DNA of 64,000 bases from positions 1-64,000 of the forward strand of contig DAOUDW010000061.1 of assembly GCA_034430895.1 (NCBI GenBank). Reading direction: 5' to 3'. The DNA is from WVZH01 sp034430895 (lineage in GTDB: Bacteria; Chloroflexota; Anaerolineae; Anaerolineales; E44-bin32). This document shows, one piece after another, positions 44,250 through 53,819 of the stretch. How positions within the stretch are numbered: the stretch's first letter is position 1; each line of letters opens with the position of its first letter. The notes beneath the pieces are model-generated. The model saw only the letters and a program-made list of their open reading frames with translations. It ran no database searches and was not told the origin of the DNA. The position numbers and the translations under genes are program-made.

Positions 44250-44429
44250 TCATACACGAGCGAGGCGTTTAATACATTTTGCACATAACGTTTTCTGCAC
44301 CAGACGACCGTTTTCCATGACACGAACCTTCTGAAGGTTCGGTCGAAAAGTCCGTTTCGTAGCTTTCATCGAAAAGCTGCGGCTTTGTCCGAATTGTGTC
44401 GTCTTGCCGCAATTTTCACACTTAGCCAT
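44250..44429 (-). CDS. rpmB: 50S ribosomal protein L28, zinc-binding form
   Basis: 59 aa from the ATG at 44429 (MAKCENCGKT), with AAAGGG 6 bases upstream; the frame extends upstream to 44504 without support. Two Cys pairs, CENCGK and CAKCIK, make this the zinc-ribbon form. RTFRPNLQKVRV is the family core. It is divergent from the Asp23-fakA run. Confidence 0.95.
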   Translation of the reverse strand: MAKCENCGKTTQFGQSRSFSMKATKRTFRPNLQKVRVMENGRLVQKTLCAKCIKRLARV

Positions 44430-44475
44430 TGGATACCCTTTCATAAGGAGTATAGAATTCACTCCAGCGGCACAA

Positions 44476-44504
44476 ATCTTACCACATGATAATAGATGTA
44501 TCAA
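44476..44504 (-). promoter_or_regulatory. Candidate promoter of rpmB
   Basis: On the minus strand TTGATA (44499-44504), 17 bases, TAAGAT (44476-44481). A start near 44469 would give a leader of about 40 bases before the rpmB ATG. Confidence 0.5.
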
Positions 44505-44535
44505 TTGATTGCTGCCACCGCGGAGGCAAAATCAT

Positions 44536-44892
44536 ATGACCGGTGAAACAACATATTTGGGAAGAATCACAATTGCCCCAAAGGCAATCGCCACCATTGC
44601 TTCGCAAGCTGCACTTCAATCTTACGGCGTTGTAGGAATGGCGTCGAAGAACTTTATGGAAGGCATCGCCAATGTAATCGCACGCGATCCACAACATGGT
44701 GTTGATGTCCATGCCTACGAAGATCATATGTCCATCGATATCTTCGTGATTGTTGAATACGGGACACGTATCTCTTCTGTCGCCGGAAGTGTTGCCAATG
44801 CCGTGCGTTTTCAAGTCGAACGGGCGATTGGAATGCCGGTAACTGCGGTTAACGTTCACGTACAAGACCTTCGTGTCAGTGATACAGATTGA
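44536..44892 (+). CDS. Asp23/Gls24 family envelope stress protein
   Basis: 118 aa from the ATG at 44536, with GGAGG 9 bases upstream. The Asp23 fold is seen in TTYLGRITIAPKAIATIASQ, VHAYEDHMSIDIFVIVEYG and the helix SSVAGSVANAVRFQVERAIG, ending TAVNVHVQDLRV. It precedes fakA by 28 bases, the order (yloU-yloV) found in Firmicutes, so the two are probably linked in membrane-lipid homeostasis. No transmembrane segment is present. Confidence 0.9.
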   Translation: MTGETTYLGRITIAPKAIATIASQAALQSYGVVGMASKNFMEGIANVIARDPQHGVDVHAYEDHMSIDIFVIVEYGTRISSVAGSVANAVRFQVERAIGMPVTAVNVHVQDLRVSDTD

Positions 44893-44919
44893 TAGAGATA
44901 GGCCGAGGACAGATAGAAG

Positions 44920-46614
44920 ATGAGTGACGTAATTCCACAGATAGATGAAGCAAACCGTCAACGTCTAATCGGTCGGTATAAAACCGTTGATGGAAATATG
45001 CTGCGTCGCCTCACAACAGCCGGCTTAACCTGGCTGCGCACCAATCAACAACTGGTAAACTCCCTCAACGTGTTCCCGGTGCCCGATGGTGATACAGGCA
45101 CCAATATGGTGCTTACCATGCAATCCGCCATAGATGAAATCTCGAAAGAAGCTAATCGCTCCATTGGTCAAGTCGCCCACTCGATCGCGCACGGCGCGCT
45201 GATGGGCGCGCGTGGAAACTCTGGCGTAATTCTCTCGCAGATCTGGCGTGGATTCTCGCGAGTACTCGATGATCTGGAAAACATGGACGTTGAAAGTATG
45301 GCCGCAGCGCTCTCCGAAGCGCGCGAAACCGCCTACAAGGGAGTCGTTCGGCCAGTGGAAGGCACCATTCTAACAGTTACTAAAGATATCGCCTACGAAG
45401 CAGAGAAAGCCGTTAAGAATGGGACCCATTCTGCCTACGAGATGCTGGAACGCATCGTTGTAGCAGCCGACGAATCCGTGCAGAGAACCCCAGAATTGCT
45501 GCCCGTTCTCAAGGAAGCCGGCGTTGTCGACAGTGGAGGTATGGGACTATTCCTCATTCTCGAAGGTATGCTGCGTGCCGTCTATTCCCTTCCCCTGGAT
45601 CAACCCGTAACCAGCGTTCAACCCTTGAGTTCCCTCAACCTGGACAGCGCAACTGAATCGATCGAACCCGGTCAAGATTGGGAAGTGGTGATCGACTTCC
45701 GACCAGAACCCACACTGAACATTCAAAAATTTTACAGCCACCTCGAAACACTGGGTACGTCTATACAGGTTGGTGAAGGCGATGGATTGATGCGCATGCA
45801 TATCCACGTGCCGGACAAGACGGAATTCGAACCGATCGAATATATTAAGACACTAGGGACGATCACCAATGTCGCCATCGAGAATTTAATGGCGCAGATG
45901 GAAGAACAAGCTTCCAGACAAACCATGGAAGATATCCATCTCGAACCAATTCATTCGGGAGAAACCGCAACAGTCGCTGTAGCGCCTGGCAACGGCATTG
46001 CCCGAGTTTTCGCCAGCCTGGGCGTTTCTTCGATTGTCGAAGGCGGTCAAACCATGAATCCGAGCACGCAAGAAATCCTCAATGCCTTCGAGAACCTTCC
46101 AACAGACAAGGTGATTATTCTTCCCAATAACAAGAATGTCGTTCTGGCCGCAAAACAAGTCATCGATCTAACCGTAAAGCAAGTTGCTGTTATTCCCAGC
46201 GTCTCTGTGCCGCAAGGGATCTCGGCGTTATTCGCCTTCAACAAGGAAGGTGACTTCGATGAAGTCGTGGCGTCAATGACGGCCGCGTTGGATGACGTTC
46301 AATGCCTCGAGATAACTACTGCGACGCGTTCCGTCGAGATCGACGAGGTCCAGGTAGAGGAAAGCCAGATCATCGCACTGCTGAACGGTAAACTTGCCAT
46401 TGCCGGCGATGATATCGAGCAGGTCGTCAAGGAAGGCCTCGCCCTTGCCAAGGCGGAAGAAATGGAGTTGATCACCTTCTACTACGGCGCGGATCTCAAT
46501 GCCAGGCAAGCAAACGAAATCGCCGATAACCTGCGGCAGATCTATACAAATCAAGAAATCGAAGTCGTTGAAGGCTGCCAGCCCCATTATCAAATCATCA
46601 TGTCCATCGAATAA
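44920..46614 (+). CDS. fakA: Fatty acid kinase subunit A (DAK2/DegV-kinase, YloV family)
   Basis: 564 aa. The N-terminal DhaL-like ATP-binding domain has NVFPVPDGDTGTNMVLTMQS and GALMGARGNSGVILSQIWRG, the Asp residues binding Mg-ATP. A middle part with VDSGGMGLFLILEGMLRA follows. The C-terminal domain belongs to the EDD/DegV-like group seen in YloV. FakA phosphorylates fatty acids bound to FakB (DegV) proteins. Two DegV genes follow directly (46617 and 47476), which supports the assignment strongly. Confidence 0.93.
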   Translation: MSDVIPQIDEANRQRLIGRYKTVDGNMLRRLTTAGLTWLRTNQQLVNSLNVFPVPDGDTGTNMVLTMQSAIDEISKEANRSIGQVAHSIAHGALMGARGNSGVILSQIWRGFSRVLDDLENMDVESMAAALSEARETAYKGVVRPVEGTILTVTKDIAYEAEKAVKNGTHSAYEMLERIVVAADESVQRTPELLPVLKEAGVVDSGGMGLFLILEGMLRAVYSLPLDQPVTSVQPLSSLNLDSATESIEPGQDWEVVIDFRPEPTLNIQKFYSHLETLGTSIQVGEGDGLMRMHIHVPDKTEFEPIEYIKTLGTITNVAIENLMAQMEEQASRQTMEDIHLEPIHSGETATVAVAPGNGIARVFASLGVSSIVEGGQTMNPSTQEILNAFENLPTDKVIILPNNKNVVLAAKQVIDLTVKQVAVIPSVSVPQGISALFAFNKEGDFDEVVASMTAALDDVQCLEITTATRSVEIDEVQVEESQIIALLNGKLAIAGDDIEQVVKEGLALAKAEEMELITFYYGADLNARQANEIADNLRQIYTNQEIEVVEGCQPHYQIIMSIE

Positions 46615-46616
46615 TC

Positions 46617-47468
46617 ATGTCCCGCATAAGCATCGTTACCGACAGCTCTGTCCGTTTTCCTGCGAAAAGTATTGCCTATCAATATCCTTTGTCCATCGCC
46701 CCAATGGGGATTCGCTGTGGCGTAACAACGATCGAGGATCGAGGTGATGTGGATATCAACGCATATCACTCGACGATCGAAGAGTGTCAGAGCGTTCCGA
46801 AGATCGAACCGTTTTCGATCGATCAAATGGCTTCGATCTATGCCCGACTACAATCCGAGAGCGATCAAATTCTTTCCATCCATACCTCCGCAGGGTTGTG
46901 TGATGCTGTGGCGAACGCGCAAGCCGCAAGCCAGCGCTTTTTAGGGAAAACCAAAATCCAGGTCATCGACTCCCAGTCTGTCTCCTACGGATTGGGGTTA
47001 CTCATACAGGCTGTAGTCGGAGCAGCAAGTCAAGGTGCCGATTTCGATTCGCTCATTCGCCTCACCAGGAATATCATCCCTCGGCTTTACATGGTTTTCT
47101 TCATGCACGATCTCTTCTACCTCGAAGAAAATCAGTTTATCAGCCGATCCCAGGCGATTCTGGGAGATATGTTGGAGATCATTCCATTTCTCACTCTGGA
47201 AGATGGGAAAATGACTCCAATGGAGAAGGTCCGCTCTCGAACACGGGCGGTTGAAAAATTGATCGAATTCGTACTCGAATTCTCATCCGTCGAACATATT
47301 GCCATTCTTCAAGAGGGTTCTCATCCGACCCAAGAAAGCCTCTCGATCATCGAACGACTGCGACCGATTTATCCCGATGTCTCCATTTCCACGACCTCCT
47401 ATGGCGCTTGTCTAACAGCGTATCTCGGACTCGACAGTCTTGGAATCGTCATCTTGGAGGCGATGTAA
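46617..47468 (+). CDS. DegV family fatty-acid-binding protein (FakB-like), copy 1
   Basis: 283 aa, starting 2 bases after the fakA stop. DegV fold: SIVTDSSVRFP at the start (usual TDSxxDL motif), the fatty-acid head-group residues near ILSIHTSAG (Thr/Ser), VIDSQSVSYGLGLLIQAV and the C-terminal GPxxLG region diverged to TSYGACLTAYLG. It would bind an acyl chain for phosphorylation by FakA. It is less typical at both ends than the next gene. Confidence 0.88.
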   Translation: MSRISIVTDSSVRFPAKSIAYQYPLSIAPMGIRCGVTTIEDRGDVDINAYHSTIEECQSVPKIEPFSIDQMASIYARLQSESDQILSIHTSAGLCDAVANAQAASQRFLGKTKIQVIDSQSVSYGLGLLIQAVVGAASQGADFDSLIRLTRNIIPRLYMVFFMHDLFYLEENQFISRSQAILGDMLEIIPFLTLEDGKMTPMEKVRSRTRAVEKLIEFVLEFSSVEHIAILQEGSHPTQESLSIIERLRPIYPDVSISTTSYGACLTAYLGLDSLGIVILEAM

Positions 47469-47475
47469 AAACGTA

Positions 47476-48321
47476 ATGAAGGCCTCGAAACCGAAAATCG
47501 CCATTATCACCGACAGCACGTCCGATATTCCCGAGCAAGAAGCAAAGGCTCTGGATATCGAAGTCGTGCCTGCGATTCTCACGATAGATGACAAGACCTA
47601 TCTTGATGGAATCGATTTATCCCGGGATGAATTTTATCGGCTCCTGCCGGATTTAAAAACGCCGCCCACAACCGCCGTTCCCTCCTCGCTCGCTTTCGAG
47701 CAGGTGTACCAAGAACGATTTGAGTCTGGCTATGCGCAGGTACTCTCCATACACCTTTCTGCAAAATTGAGTGGGATGATCAACGTCGTCAACCAGGCTG
47801 CCCAAAAATTCGACGACCGAGTCCACATTTTCGATAGTCAATCTGTATCCCTTGGGCTGGGATTCCAGGCTATGGAAGCGGCCCAAGCTATCGCCGCAGG
47901 GTGTACAATCCCAAACATACTTGAGAAATTATATGAAATCCGCAAAGGGGCACGTTTACTCGCCATGTTGGATACGCAAGATTATTTAATGCGAAGCGGT
48001 CGTGTGAGCTGGGCGACCGCAAGCCTTGGTAAGATTTTACGCATCCGTGTACTGGTAGGCGTAGAAGATGGAGAGGTCGTTCGTAAAGCACTCGTTCGTA
48101 CACGCAGCAACGCCATTGACAAATTGAAAGCCCTGGGAAGATCATGGGGACCGCTTCGACGATTGGCCATCCTGCATACAGCCGTCCCGGAAGAGGCCAA
48201 GTCGTTGGCTGAAGAGCTATCGCATCTGTCCGCGACACCGCCCTTGATCGTCGATGTAACGACGTTGTTGGGTGTCCATGTCGGACCAAATGCCCTGGGC
48301 ATCGCGGGACTTTGCGTTTAG
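47476..48321 (+). CDS. DegV family fatty-acid-binding protein (FakB-like), copy 2
   Basis: 281 aa from the ATG at 47476; GGAGG lies 15 bases upstream, slightly far. DegV hallmarks are clean: KIAIITDSTSDIPEQEAKAL, KTPPTTAVPSSLAFEQVYQ, VLSIHLSAKLSGMINV, IFDSQSVSLGLGFQAM, and the end LLGVHVGPNALGIAGLCV with the GPxxxG fatty-acid motif. It is the better candidate for a working FakB. Two FakB copies may bind different acyl chains, as in Staphylococcus (saturated and unsaturated). Confidence 0.92.
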   Translation: MKASKPKIAIITDSTSDIPEQEAKALDIEVVPAILTIDDKTYLDGIDLSRDEFYRLLPDLKTPPTTAVPSSLAFEQVYQERFESGYAQVLSIHLSAKLSGMINVVNQAAQKFDDRVHIFDSQSVSLGLGFQAMEAAQAIAAGCTIPNILEKLYEIRKGARLLAMLDTQDYLMRSGRVSWATASLGKILRIRVLVGVEDGEVVRKALVRTRSNAIDKLKALGRSWGPLRRLAILHTAVPEEAKSLAEELSHLSATPPLIVDVTTLLGVHVGPNALGIAGLCV

Positions 48322-48361
48322 TCTCTGGCAAATTTCCTACTTCACCTTTATTATTAACCCA

Positions 48362-50914
48362 ATGAATCCAGCATTAGAAAAAGTCGCCAAGTATATAAGT
48401 TTGGAAATCGAACGCAACTATGATAACCGGGCTGTAGTGGGCGGTCTTCAACGCATGCTCGAACCTTGGGAGTCGGAAGCACGTTCGACCGGAGTTCCGG
48501 AAAATGTGATCGAAGCCGTGGTCGCGAGGCTTCGGGATTATCCGCAGTTGTCGATCACCTCACGACGGGAAGCACTCGAAGGAATCATTCGACGTTTGCT
48601 ATCCGAGTTCCCTGATTTGTCCCCCCCCGATTTTCATCCACGAGGAACAGGATCCGCGGCAGAACCGGCTTCCGCAATCCAAGAGGAGAGGCATGAGGAA
48701 CCATCCGCTGCTACACCATCTCAGGATGAGGTAGACGTTGACCCTAGCGAACAAGAGATAAAGGAAACTGAGGAACCGAAACCCCCTAGAGAATCAAAGT
48801 CCAAAGAAAAATCCAGCGGCGAACGCGAACCGGAAACCCAGGAACGTCCAGCAGCGCTCAACGCGCCCCTGACCAGTATCGCCGGCATTGGTCCCAAATC
48901 CGCAAAAACACTCAAGAAACTGGATTTGTCCACACTCGGCGATTTACTCTGGCACCTGCCACGCCGATATGACGATTACTCCCAGCTGAAAACCATTAGT
49001 CAGCTTTTCTACGGTGACGAAGTAACCGTCATTGGCACGGTCGAAGAGGTGAACACACGAACCGTACGCAGCGGCAAGATGAAGCTGGTCGAAGCTGTCA
49101 TCAGTGATGGAACCGGATCGTTGCGAGTGACCTGGTTTAATCAGCCATGGATCGCCGACCACCTCAGCCCCGATCTCCCAATCGTTTTATCCGGCAAAAT
49201 CGATCAATACCTTGGCCACCTCACCATGAACAGTCCGGAATATGAACTGCTGGAGCGAAAGCAACTGCATACCAATCGCATCGTGCCGATATATCCACTA
49301 ACGGCGGGTGTATCCAGCAAATGGCTGCGGCGGGTCATCCATTCCGTCGTAGATCGATTGGCGCCTCGAATTCCCGACCCGCTGCCAGATTCAATCCGCG
49401 AGTCATCGGGCTTGATCTCCTTGAATCAAGCGTTGAAGCAAATTCACTTCCCAGACGATTGGGAGCGCTTGCGTCAGGCGCAACACCGCATCGCCTTCGA
49501 CGAAATGTTCATGCTGCAGCTTGGTGTTCTTCGCCAGAAACAAAGCTGGGAAAAACTCGACAGTCCACCTTTGCAGGTTGAATCGGAGTGGATTGATCGA
49601 TTTCAATCCTCATTGCCTTACGAGTTGACGCAATCCCAAAAACGTGCGCTGAAAGAAATTCAATCCGATCTCGAAGCGCCCCATCCCATGAATCGATTGT
49701 TACAAGGTGATGTCGGATCAGGAAAAACGATTGTCGCAGCGGCAGCCGCTGGAATCGCGGCCGCATGTGAGGCGCAGTCTGCGATCATGGCACCCACCAG
49801 CATTCTCGCGGAACAGCACTATCGAACCCTGCTTGAGATCCTTCCATCCGCCAGCGGGATTCCCGCAGAACGTATCGGATTACTTCTCGGTGCAACATCC
49901 GAAAGCGACAAACAAGATATTCGAACAAGACTCGAGAACGGCGATATCCAGGTTATCGTCGGGACGCATGCACTCCTGGAAGGTCCGGTTAACTTCATGA
50001 AATTAGGCCTTGCCGTGATTGACGAACAGCACCGCTTTGGAGTCGAGCAGCGCGCGATCCTGCGAGAAAAGGGTGACAATCCCAATCTGCTGGTCATGAC
50101 GGCAACCCCCATTCCGAGGTCCCTTGCCCTGACCATCTATGGCGATCTCGATCTGTCGGTCATCGACGAAATGCCGAAAGGCCGCAAACCGGTCGAGACA
50201 CAGGTTTTCCGACCACAAGAGCGAACCCGAGCACACCATTTCATTAACACACAAATCGAACAGAGTCACCAGGCGTTTATCATCTATCCTCTCGTCGAGG
50301 ATTCCGAAAAGATCCAGACCAAGGCTGCCGTAGAGGAGCACGAGAGATTGAGCCAGGAGATTTTTCCCCAATTCCGTCTAGGATTGCTGCATGGGCGGAT
50401 GAAGCTGGAGGACAAAGATCAGATCATGTCCCAATTCCGTGAAGGAGAAATCGACATTCTCGTCTCCACATCTGTGGTTGAAGTCGGTATCGACGTCCCC
50501 AACGCCACAGTCATGCTGATTGAAGGTGCGAACCGATTTGGCCTGGCACAACTGCATCAATTCCGTGGGCGTGTTGGGCGAGGCGAACATCCATCGTATT
50601 GTCTGCTCATCCCGGATACGGATAACGACATGGACAACGAAAGACTCGCGGCGATGGAGTCCACAACAGACGGTTTCAAACTCGCCGAGTACGATCTCGA
50701 TCAACGCGGTCCCGGTGAATTTTTGGGAACGCGGCAATCGGGTTTCACGAATTTGCGCACCGCACAGATTACGGATGTCAAACTGATCGAGAAAGCGCGC
50801 AGAGAAGCACAGGCTGTTTTCTCCGTCGATCCAACGTTGTCTCAACCCCAACATACGCTGATCGCCGAAGACATTCAGCGCTATTGGTCACCTGAGAAGG
50901 GAGAAATGAGTTAA
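48362..50914 (+). CDS. recG: ATP-dependent DNA helicase RecG
   Basis: 850 aa from the ATG at 48362. Residues about 1-190 are an extra N-terminal part: a helical section, then a charged, Pro/Glu/Lys-rich linker (EEPKPPRESKSKEKSSGERE). RecG proper follows: a wedge domain with helix-hairpin-like IAGIGPKSAKTLKKLDLSTL and LLWHLPRRYDDYSQL, Walker A LLQGDVGSGKTIVAAA, DEQH box VIDEQHRFGVEQR, motif VI region VGRGEHPSYCLL, and ending in the TRG region (RGPGEFLGTRQSG). It remodels stalled forks. The coaD ATG overlaps its stop. Confidence 0.95.
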   Translation: MNPALEKVAKYISLEIERNYDNRAVVGGLQRMLEPWESEARSTGVPENVIEAVVARLRDYPQLSITSRREALEGIIRRLLSEFPDLSPPDFHPRGTGSAAEPASAIQEERHEEPSAATPSQDEVDVDPSEQEIKETEEPKPPRESKSKEKSSGEREPETQERPAALNAPLTSIAGIGPKSAKTLKKLDLSTLGDLLWHLPRRYDDYSQLKTISQLFYGDEVTVIGTVEEVNTRTVRSGKMKLVEAVISDGTGSLRVTWFNQPWIADHLSPDLPIVLSGKIDQYLGHLTMNSPEYELLERKQLHTNRIVPIYPLTAGVSSKWLRRVIHSVVDRLAPRIPDPLPDSIRESSGLISLNQALKQIHFPDDWERLRQAQHRIAFDEMFMLQLGVLRQKQSWEKLDSPPLQVESEWIDRFQSSLPYELTQSQKRALKEIQSDLEAPHPMNRLLQGDVGSGKTIVAAAAAGIAAACEAQSAIMAPTSILAEQHYRTLLEILPSASGIPAERIGLLLGATSESDKQDIRTRLENGDIQVIVGTHALLEGPVNFMKLGLAVIDEQHRFGVEQRAILREKGDNPNLLVMTATPIPRSLALTIYGDLDLSVIDEMPKGRKPVETQVFRPQERTRAHHFINTQIEQSHQAFIIYPLVEDSEKIQTKAAVEEHERLSQEIFPQFRLGLLHGRMKLEDKDQIMSQFREGEIDILVSTSVVEVGIDVPNATVMLIEGANRFGLAQLHQFRGRVGRGEHPSYCLLIPDTDNDMDNERLAAMESTTDGFKLAEYDLDQRGPGEFLGTRQSGFTNLRTAQITDVKLIEKARREAQAVFSVDPTLSQPQHTLIAEDIQRYWSPEKGEMS

Positions 50915-51441
50915 TGGTTCGAGCCGTCTTTCCTGGCACATTCGATCCCATTCATTTCGGTCACATCGACATTGCGAAACGTGCCATTCGATTGTTCGAC
51001 GAAATGATCATCGCCGTATACGATAAACCAAAGAAAGAGCTGTTGTTCACGCCTGAAGAACGTTTGGCACTCGTTCGTAAGGAATTCGAAGATGACAAGC
51101 GCATCATCACAACCATATTCAGCGGCCTGACGGTGAACTACTGCAAGGAAGTCAAAGCGCAGGTCATCGTTCGAGGTCTGCGGGTATTTTCGGACTTCGA
51201 ACACGAATTCCGCATGGCGTTAGCAAACCACCGTCTCGAGCCAGACATCGACGTTATTGCCCTGATCACCAGCGAGGAACATAGCTTCCTCACGGGGAGT
51301 ACGGTGAAAGAAATCGCTTCCCTGGGCGGCGACGTCAGCAGCCTTGTTCCCAAGCATGTCGTCAAAGCACTCGATCGCCGCTTCCAGGAACTCGGTGAAG
51401 ATGGGCCGAATCGTTTTTCGGACACCTCCCTGCGCGACTAA
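50914..51441 (+). CDS. coaD: Phosphopantetheine adenylyltransferase
   Basis: 175 aa. The nucleotidyltransferase motif GTFDPIHFGHIDIAKRA carries the HxGH signature. VIVRGLRVFSDFEHEFRMAL and TGSTVKEIASLGGDVSSLVP (KMSKS-like ISSTxVR region) are family features. It makes dephospho-CoA from 4'-phosphopantetheine and ATP. The C-terminal 15 residues (GEDGPNRFSDTS...) are extra. The gene overlaps the recG stop by one base, so it is coupled. Confidence 0.95.
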   Translation: MVRAVFPGTFDPIHFGHIDIAKRAIRLFDEMIIAVYDKPKKELLFTPEERLALVRKEFEDDKRIITTIFSGLTVNYCKEVKAQVIVRGLRVFSDFEHEFRMALANHRLEPDIDVIALITSEEHSFLTGSTVKEIASLGGDVSSLVPKHVVKALDRRFQELGEDGPNRFSDTSLRD

Positions 51442-51543
51442 GTTGGGTTGACCGAAAAGCTTATTCAGTGTACGCTTCGGCCTAAACCTTGCAACACCAA
51501 GCATGCGGTCCTATCTAATCCGCTATACGGACCGGAGGAAAGT

Positions 51544-52032
51544 ATGGACATCCTACATTTAGTGGATCGATTGGAAGAGTTATTCAACGAAAGCAGGCCA
51601 ATCCCACTAACCCACAACGTTGTGGTTGACGAAGATCGTATGCTGGAAATCATCGATCAGATGCGGATTTCGATTCCGGACGAAGTTAAAAAAGCACAGC
51701 AAGTACTTGCCCAACGTGACCGCGTACTTGCGCAAGCACAGGAAGAGGCCAATCGAACGATTGCTTTGGCAAAGAAGAACGCAGAAGATGTTGTCGCTCG
51801 AGACGCGATTGTAGAAGCTTCGCAAGCCAGGGCTGAACAGATCCTGGCCCAAGCTCGGGCGGACGCTGAATTGATCCGTCGTGAAGCGGATGACTATATT
51901 GTCGAATCGCTGGGGGCTATCGAGGCGGAATTGCTGCGTCTCGTCAATCAGACCCGAAACGGTATCGCCCAGTTAACCGCCGACCGCCTCAATGTCACCG
52001 AACAAGCACCCGAAATATTAGACAGCGAATAA
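51544..52032 (+). CDS. Coiled-coil protein, DivIVA/V-ATPase-H-like, unknown
   Basis: 162 aa from the ATG at 51544, which has GGAGGAAAGT directly upstream. After MDILHLVDRLEELFNESRPI, most of the chain (about 50-150) is an Ala/Gln/Glu-rich coiled coil (VLAQRDRVLAQAQEEANRTI, ARADAELIRREADDY). It often follows coaD in this phylum and in Firmicutes, where it is annotated as ATPase or DivIVA-like. No catalytic motif is present. A role in cell-pole or division scaffolding is a guess. Confidence 0.8.
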   Translation: MDILHLVDRLEELFNESRPIPLTHNVVVDEDRMLEIIDQMRISIPDEVKKAQQVLAQRDRVLAQAQEEANRTIALAKKNAEDVVARDAIVEASQARAEQILAQARADAELIRREADDYIVESLGAIEAELLRLVNQTRNGIAQLTADRLNVTEQAPEILDSE

Positions 52033-52084
52033 GCCCACCACACCATTGAATCCCACCAATCCATTTTCGACTACATGATCGGTG

Positions 52085-53731
52085 TCAATCCGTTCCTTGG
52101 GTGATGTTTTCTTTTTCGATCTGCCGCTCTTCGGCCTTCACGGCCACAGCCTCGAGAAACGCCTGGAACAGTGGATGCGGTCGATTGGGACGCGAAAGAA
52201 ATTCCGGGTGAAATTGACTTCCCAGCATGAAGGGATGATCTTCCAATTCCGCAATTTCAACCAGGCGATCATCGGGCGAAATCCCGGAAAATACCATTCC
52301 ATGTTCGCCAAAGATTTCCCTATACGTGTTGTTGAACTCGAAGCGATGGCGATGACGCTCTTCAACTCGATTGCAGTTATAGGCATGCTTGGCGATACTG
52401 CCCCGTTTCAACACACATGGGTACAAACCCAATCTCATCGTTCCACCCATGTCCCCGATTCCACGCTGTTCAGGAAGTAAATCGATGACAGGGTGAGGTG
52501 TGCTGATGTTGAATTCTGTCGAATTGACGTCTTCAGAACCCAGAACGTGACGACCGAATTCGATCACCATAACCTGCATCCCAAGGCAAAGGCCCAGATA
52601 CGGCACCTTGTTTTCGCGCCCAAATCGAGCCGCAGCGATCTTTCCTTCGATACCACGTGATCCAAAACCACCGGGCACGATGATGCCGTCCGCCATTTCC
52701 AATTCGTCGATTCCCTTTCCTTTTTCCAACTCCGCAGAATGCAGCCAAAGAATCTCAGCTTTCACGCCCGTCACACGCGCCGCGTGACGCACGGCTTCGC
52801 GCACGCTCATATATGCATCCTTCAATTCGACATACTTACCGACCAAGGCAATCCGGACTTCGGGTCTTTCCTTTCGCTCCGACGCAATCATTCGCTCCCA
52901 GTCGGTCCAGACGGGTTTTTTCCTCGCCTCCAAACCCAAGCGGTCGAGTACATATTCCCCCAGACTCTCACGCTCCAACATTAATGGAACCTCATACAGA
53001 ATATTGGTTGTGGTTAGCGGGATTACAGCGCGTACATCGACATCGCAAAACAAAGCGATCTTATCGCGCAAATCCTCGCCAACAACGTAATCGGAACGAG
53101 CGACGATGATGTCCGGCTGGATACCGATGGATCTTAATTCACGCACCGAGTGTTGGGTTGGTTTCGTCTTCAACTCGCCTGTGGCGCCAATGCGCGGCAA
53201 CCATGTCGTATGCAGGAAAACAGTTCGATCCCGACCGATATCCGACCGCATTTGTCGCAGCGCTTCCAAAAAAGGCAGCGATTCGATATCACCAACGGTG
53301 CCCCCAACTTCAACGATCACAATGTCTGCGTTTGTCGTTCGAAACACAAGCCCAATACGGCGTTTGATTTCGTTGGTGATGTGCGGAATGACCTGAATCG
53401 TTCCACCGAGAAAATCCCCCCTTCGTTCTTTCGCAATGACTTCAGAATATATTTGCCCCGTGGTTACATTACAGACCCGATTCAGGCTGGTATCGATAAA
53501 ACGTTCGTAATGACCTAAATCCAGATCCGTCTCTGCACCATCATCAAGGACGTATACCTCACCGTGTTGATAAGGGCTCATCGTACCAGGATCTACATTG
53601 ATGTAGGGATCGAGTTTCTGAATCGAAACATCGAATCCACGCTCCTTGAGCAACTTGCCGAGTGCAGCCGCTGTGACGCCTTTCCCTACAGAACTGACAA
53701 CGCCGCCTGTGATGAAGATATACCTTGTCAT
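52085..53731 (-). CDS. pyrG: CTP synthase
   Basis: 548 aa. The N-terminal synthetase domain has TGGVVSSVGKGVTAAALG (P-loop), DPYINVDPGTMSPYQHGEVY and EVGGTVGDIESLPFLEA. The C-terminal glutaminase has the nucleophile Cys in YLGLCLGMQVMVIEF, and His-Glu in GSQFHPEF. It aminates UTP to CTP using glutamine and ATP. GGAGG precedes the ATG. A strong hairpin lies 50 bases upstream (53761-53819) with no obvious promoter after it, suggesting attenuation or termination of the roadblock gene. Confidence 0.97.
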   Translation of the reverse strand: MTRYIFITGGVVSSVGKGVTAAALGKLLKERGFDVSIQKLDPYINVDPGTMSPYQHGEVYVLDDGAETDLDLGHYERFIDTSLNRVCNVTTGQIYSEVIAKERRGDFLGGTIQVIPHITNEIKRRIGLVFRTTNADIVIVEVGGTVGDIESLPFLEALRQMRSDIGRDRTVFLHTTWLPRIGATGELKTKPTQHSVRELRSIGIQPDIIVARSDYVVGEDLRDKIALFCDVDVRAVIPLTTTNILYEVPLMLERESLGEYVLDRLGLEARKKPVWTDWERMIASERKERPEVRIALVGKYVELKDAYMSVREAVRHAARVTGVKAEILWLHSAELEKGKGIDELEMADGIIVPGGFGSRGIEGKIAAARFGRENKVPYLGLCLGMQVMVIEFGRHVLGSEDVNSTEFNISTPHPVIDLLPEQRGIGDMGGTMRLGLYPCVLKRGSIAKHAYNCNRVEERHRHRFEFNNTYREIFGEHGMVFSGISPDDRLVEIAELEDHPFMLGSQFHPEFLSRPNRPHPLFQAFLEAVAVKAEERQIEKENITQGTD

Positions 53732-53760
53732 TGTCGCCTCCGATTGAAGGTTTCGTTGCT

Positions 53761-53819
53761 AAGGCGATTCCGCCTTAAAAGGTCGGTGGGGAGACCGATT
53801 TTCGGCGATCTCCCCACCG
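53761..53819 (-). terminator. Strong hairpin upstream of pyrG: terminator or attenuator
   Basis: On the minus strand CGGTGGGGAGA (53809-53819) pairs with TCTCCCCACCG (53784-53794), enclosing a smaller CCGA/TCGG hairpin and followed by CCTTTTAA. A second small hairpin AAGGCGG-AATCG-CCTT follows at 53761-53776. It lies between the Roadblock gene and pyrG. No promoter is evident between it and pyrG, so it may control readthrough into pyrG. Confidence 0.72.
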
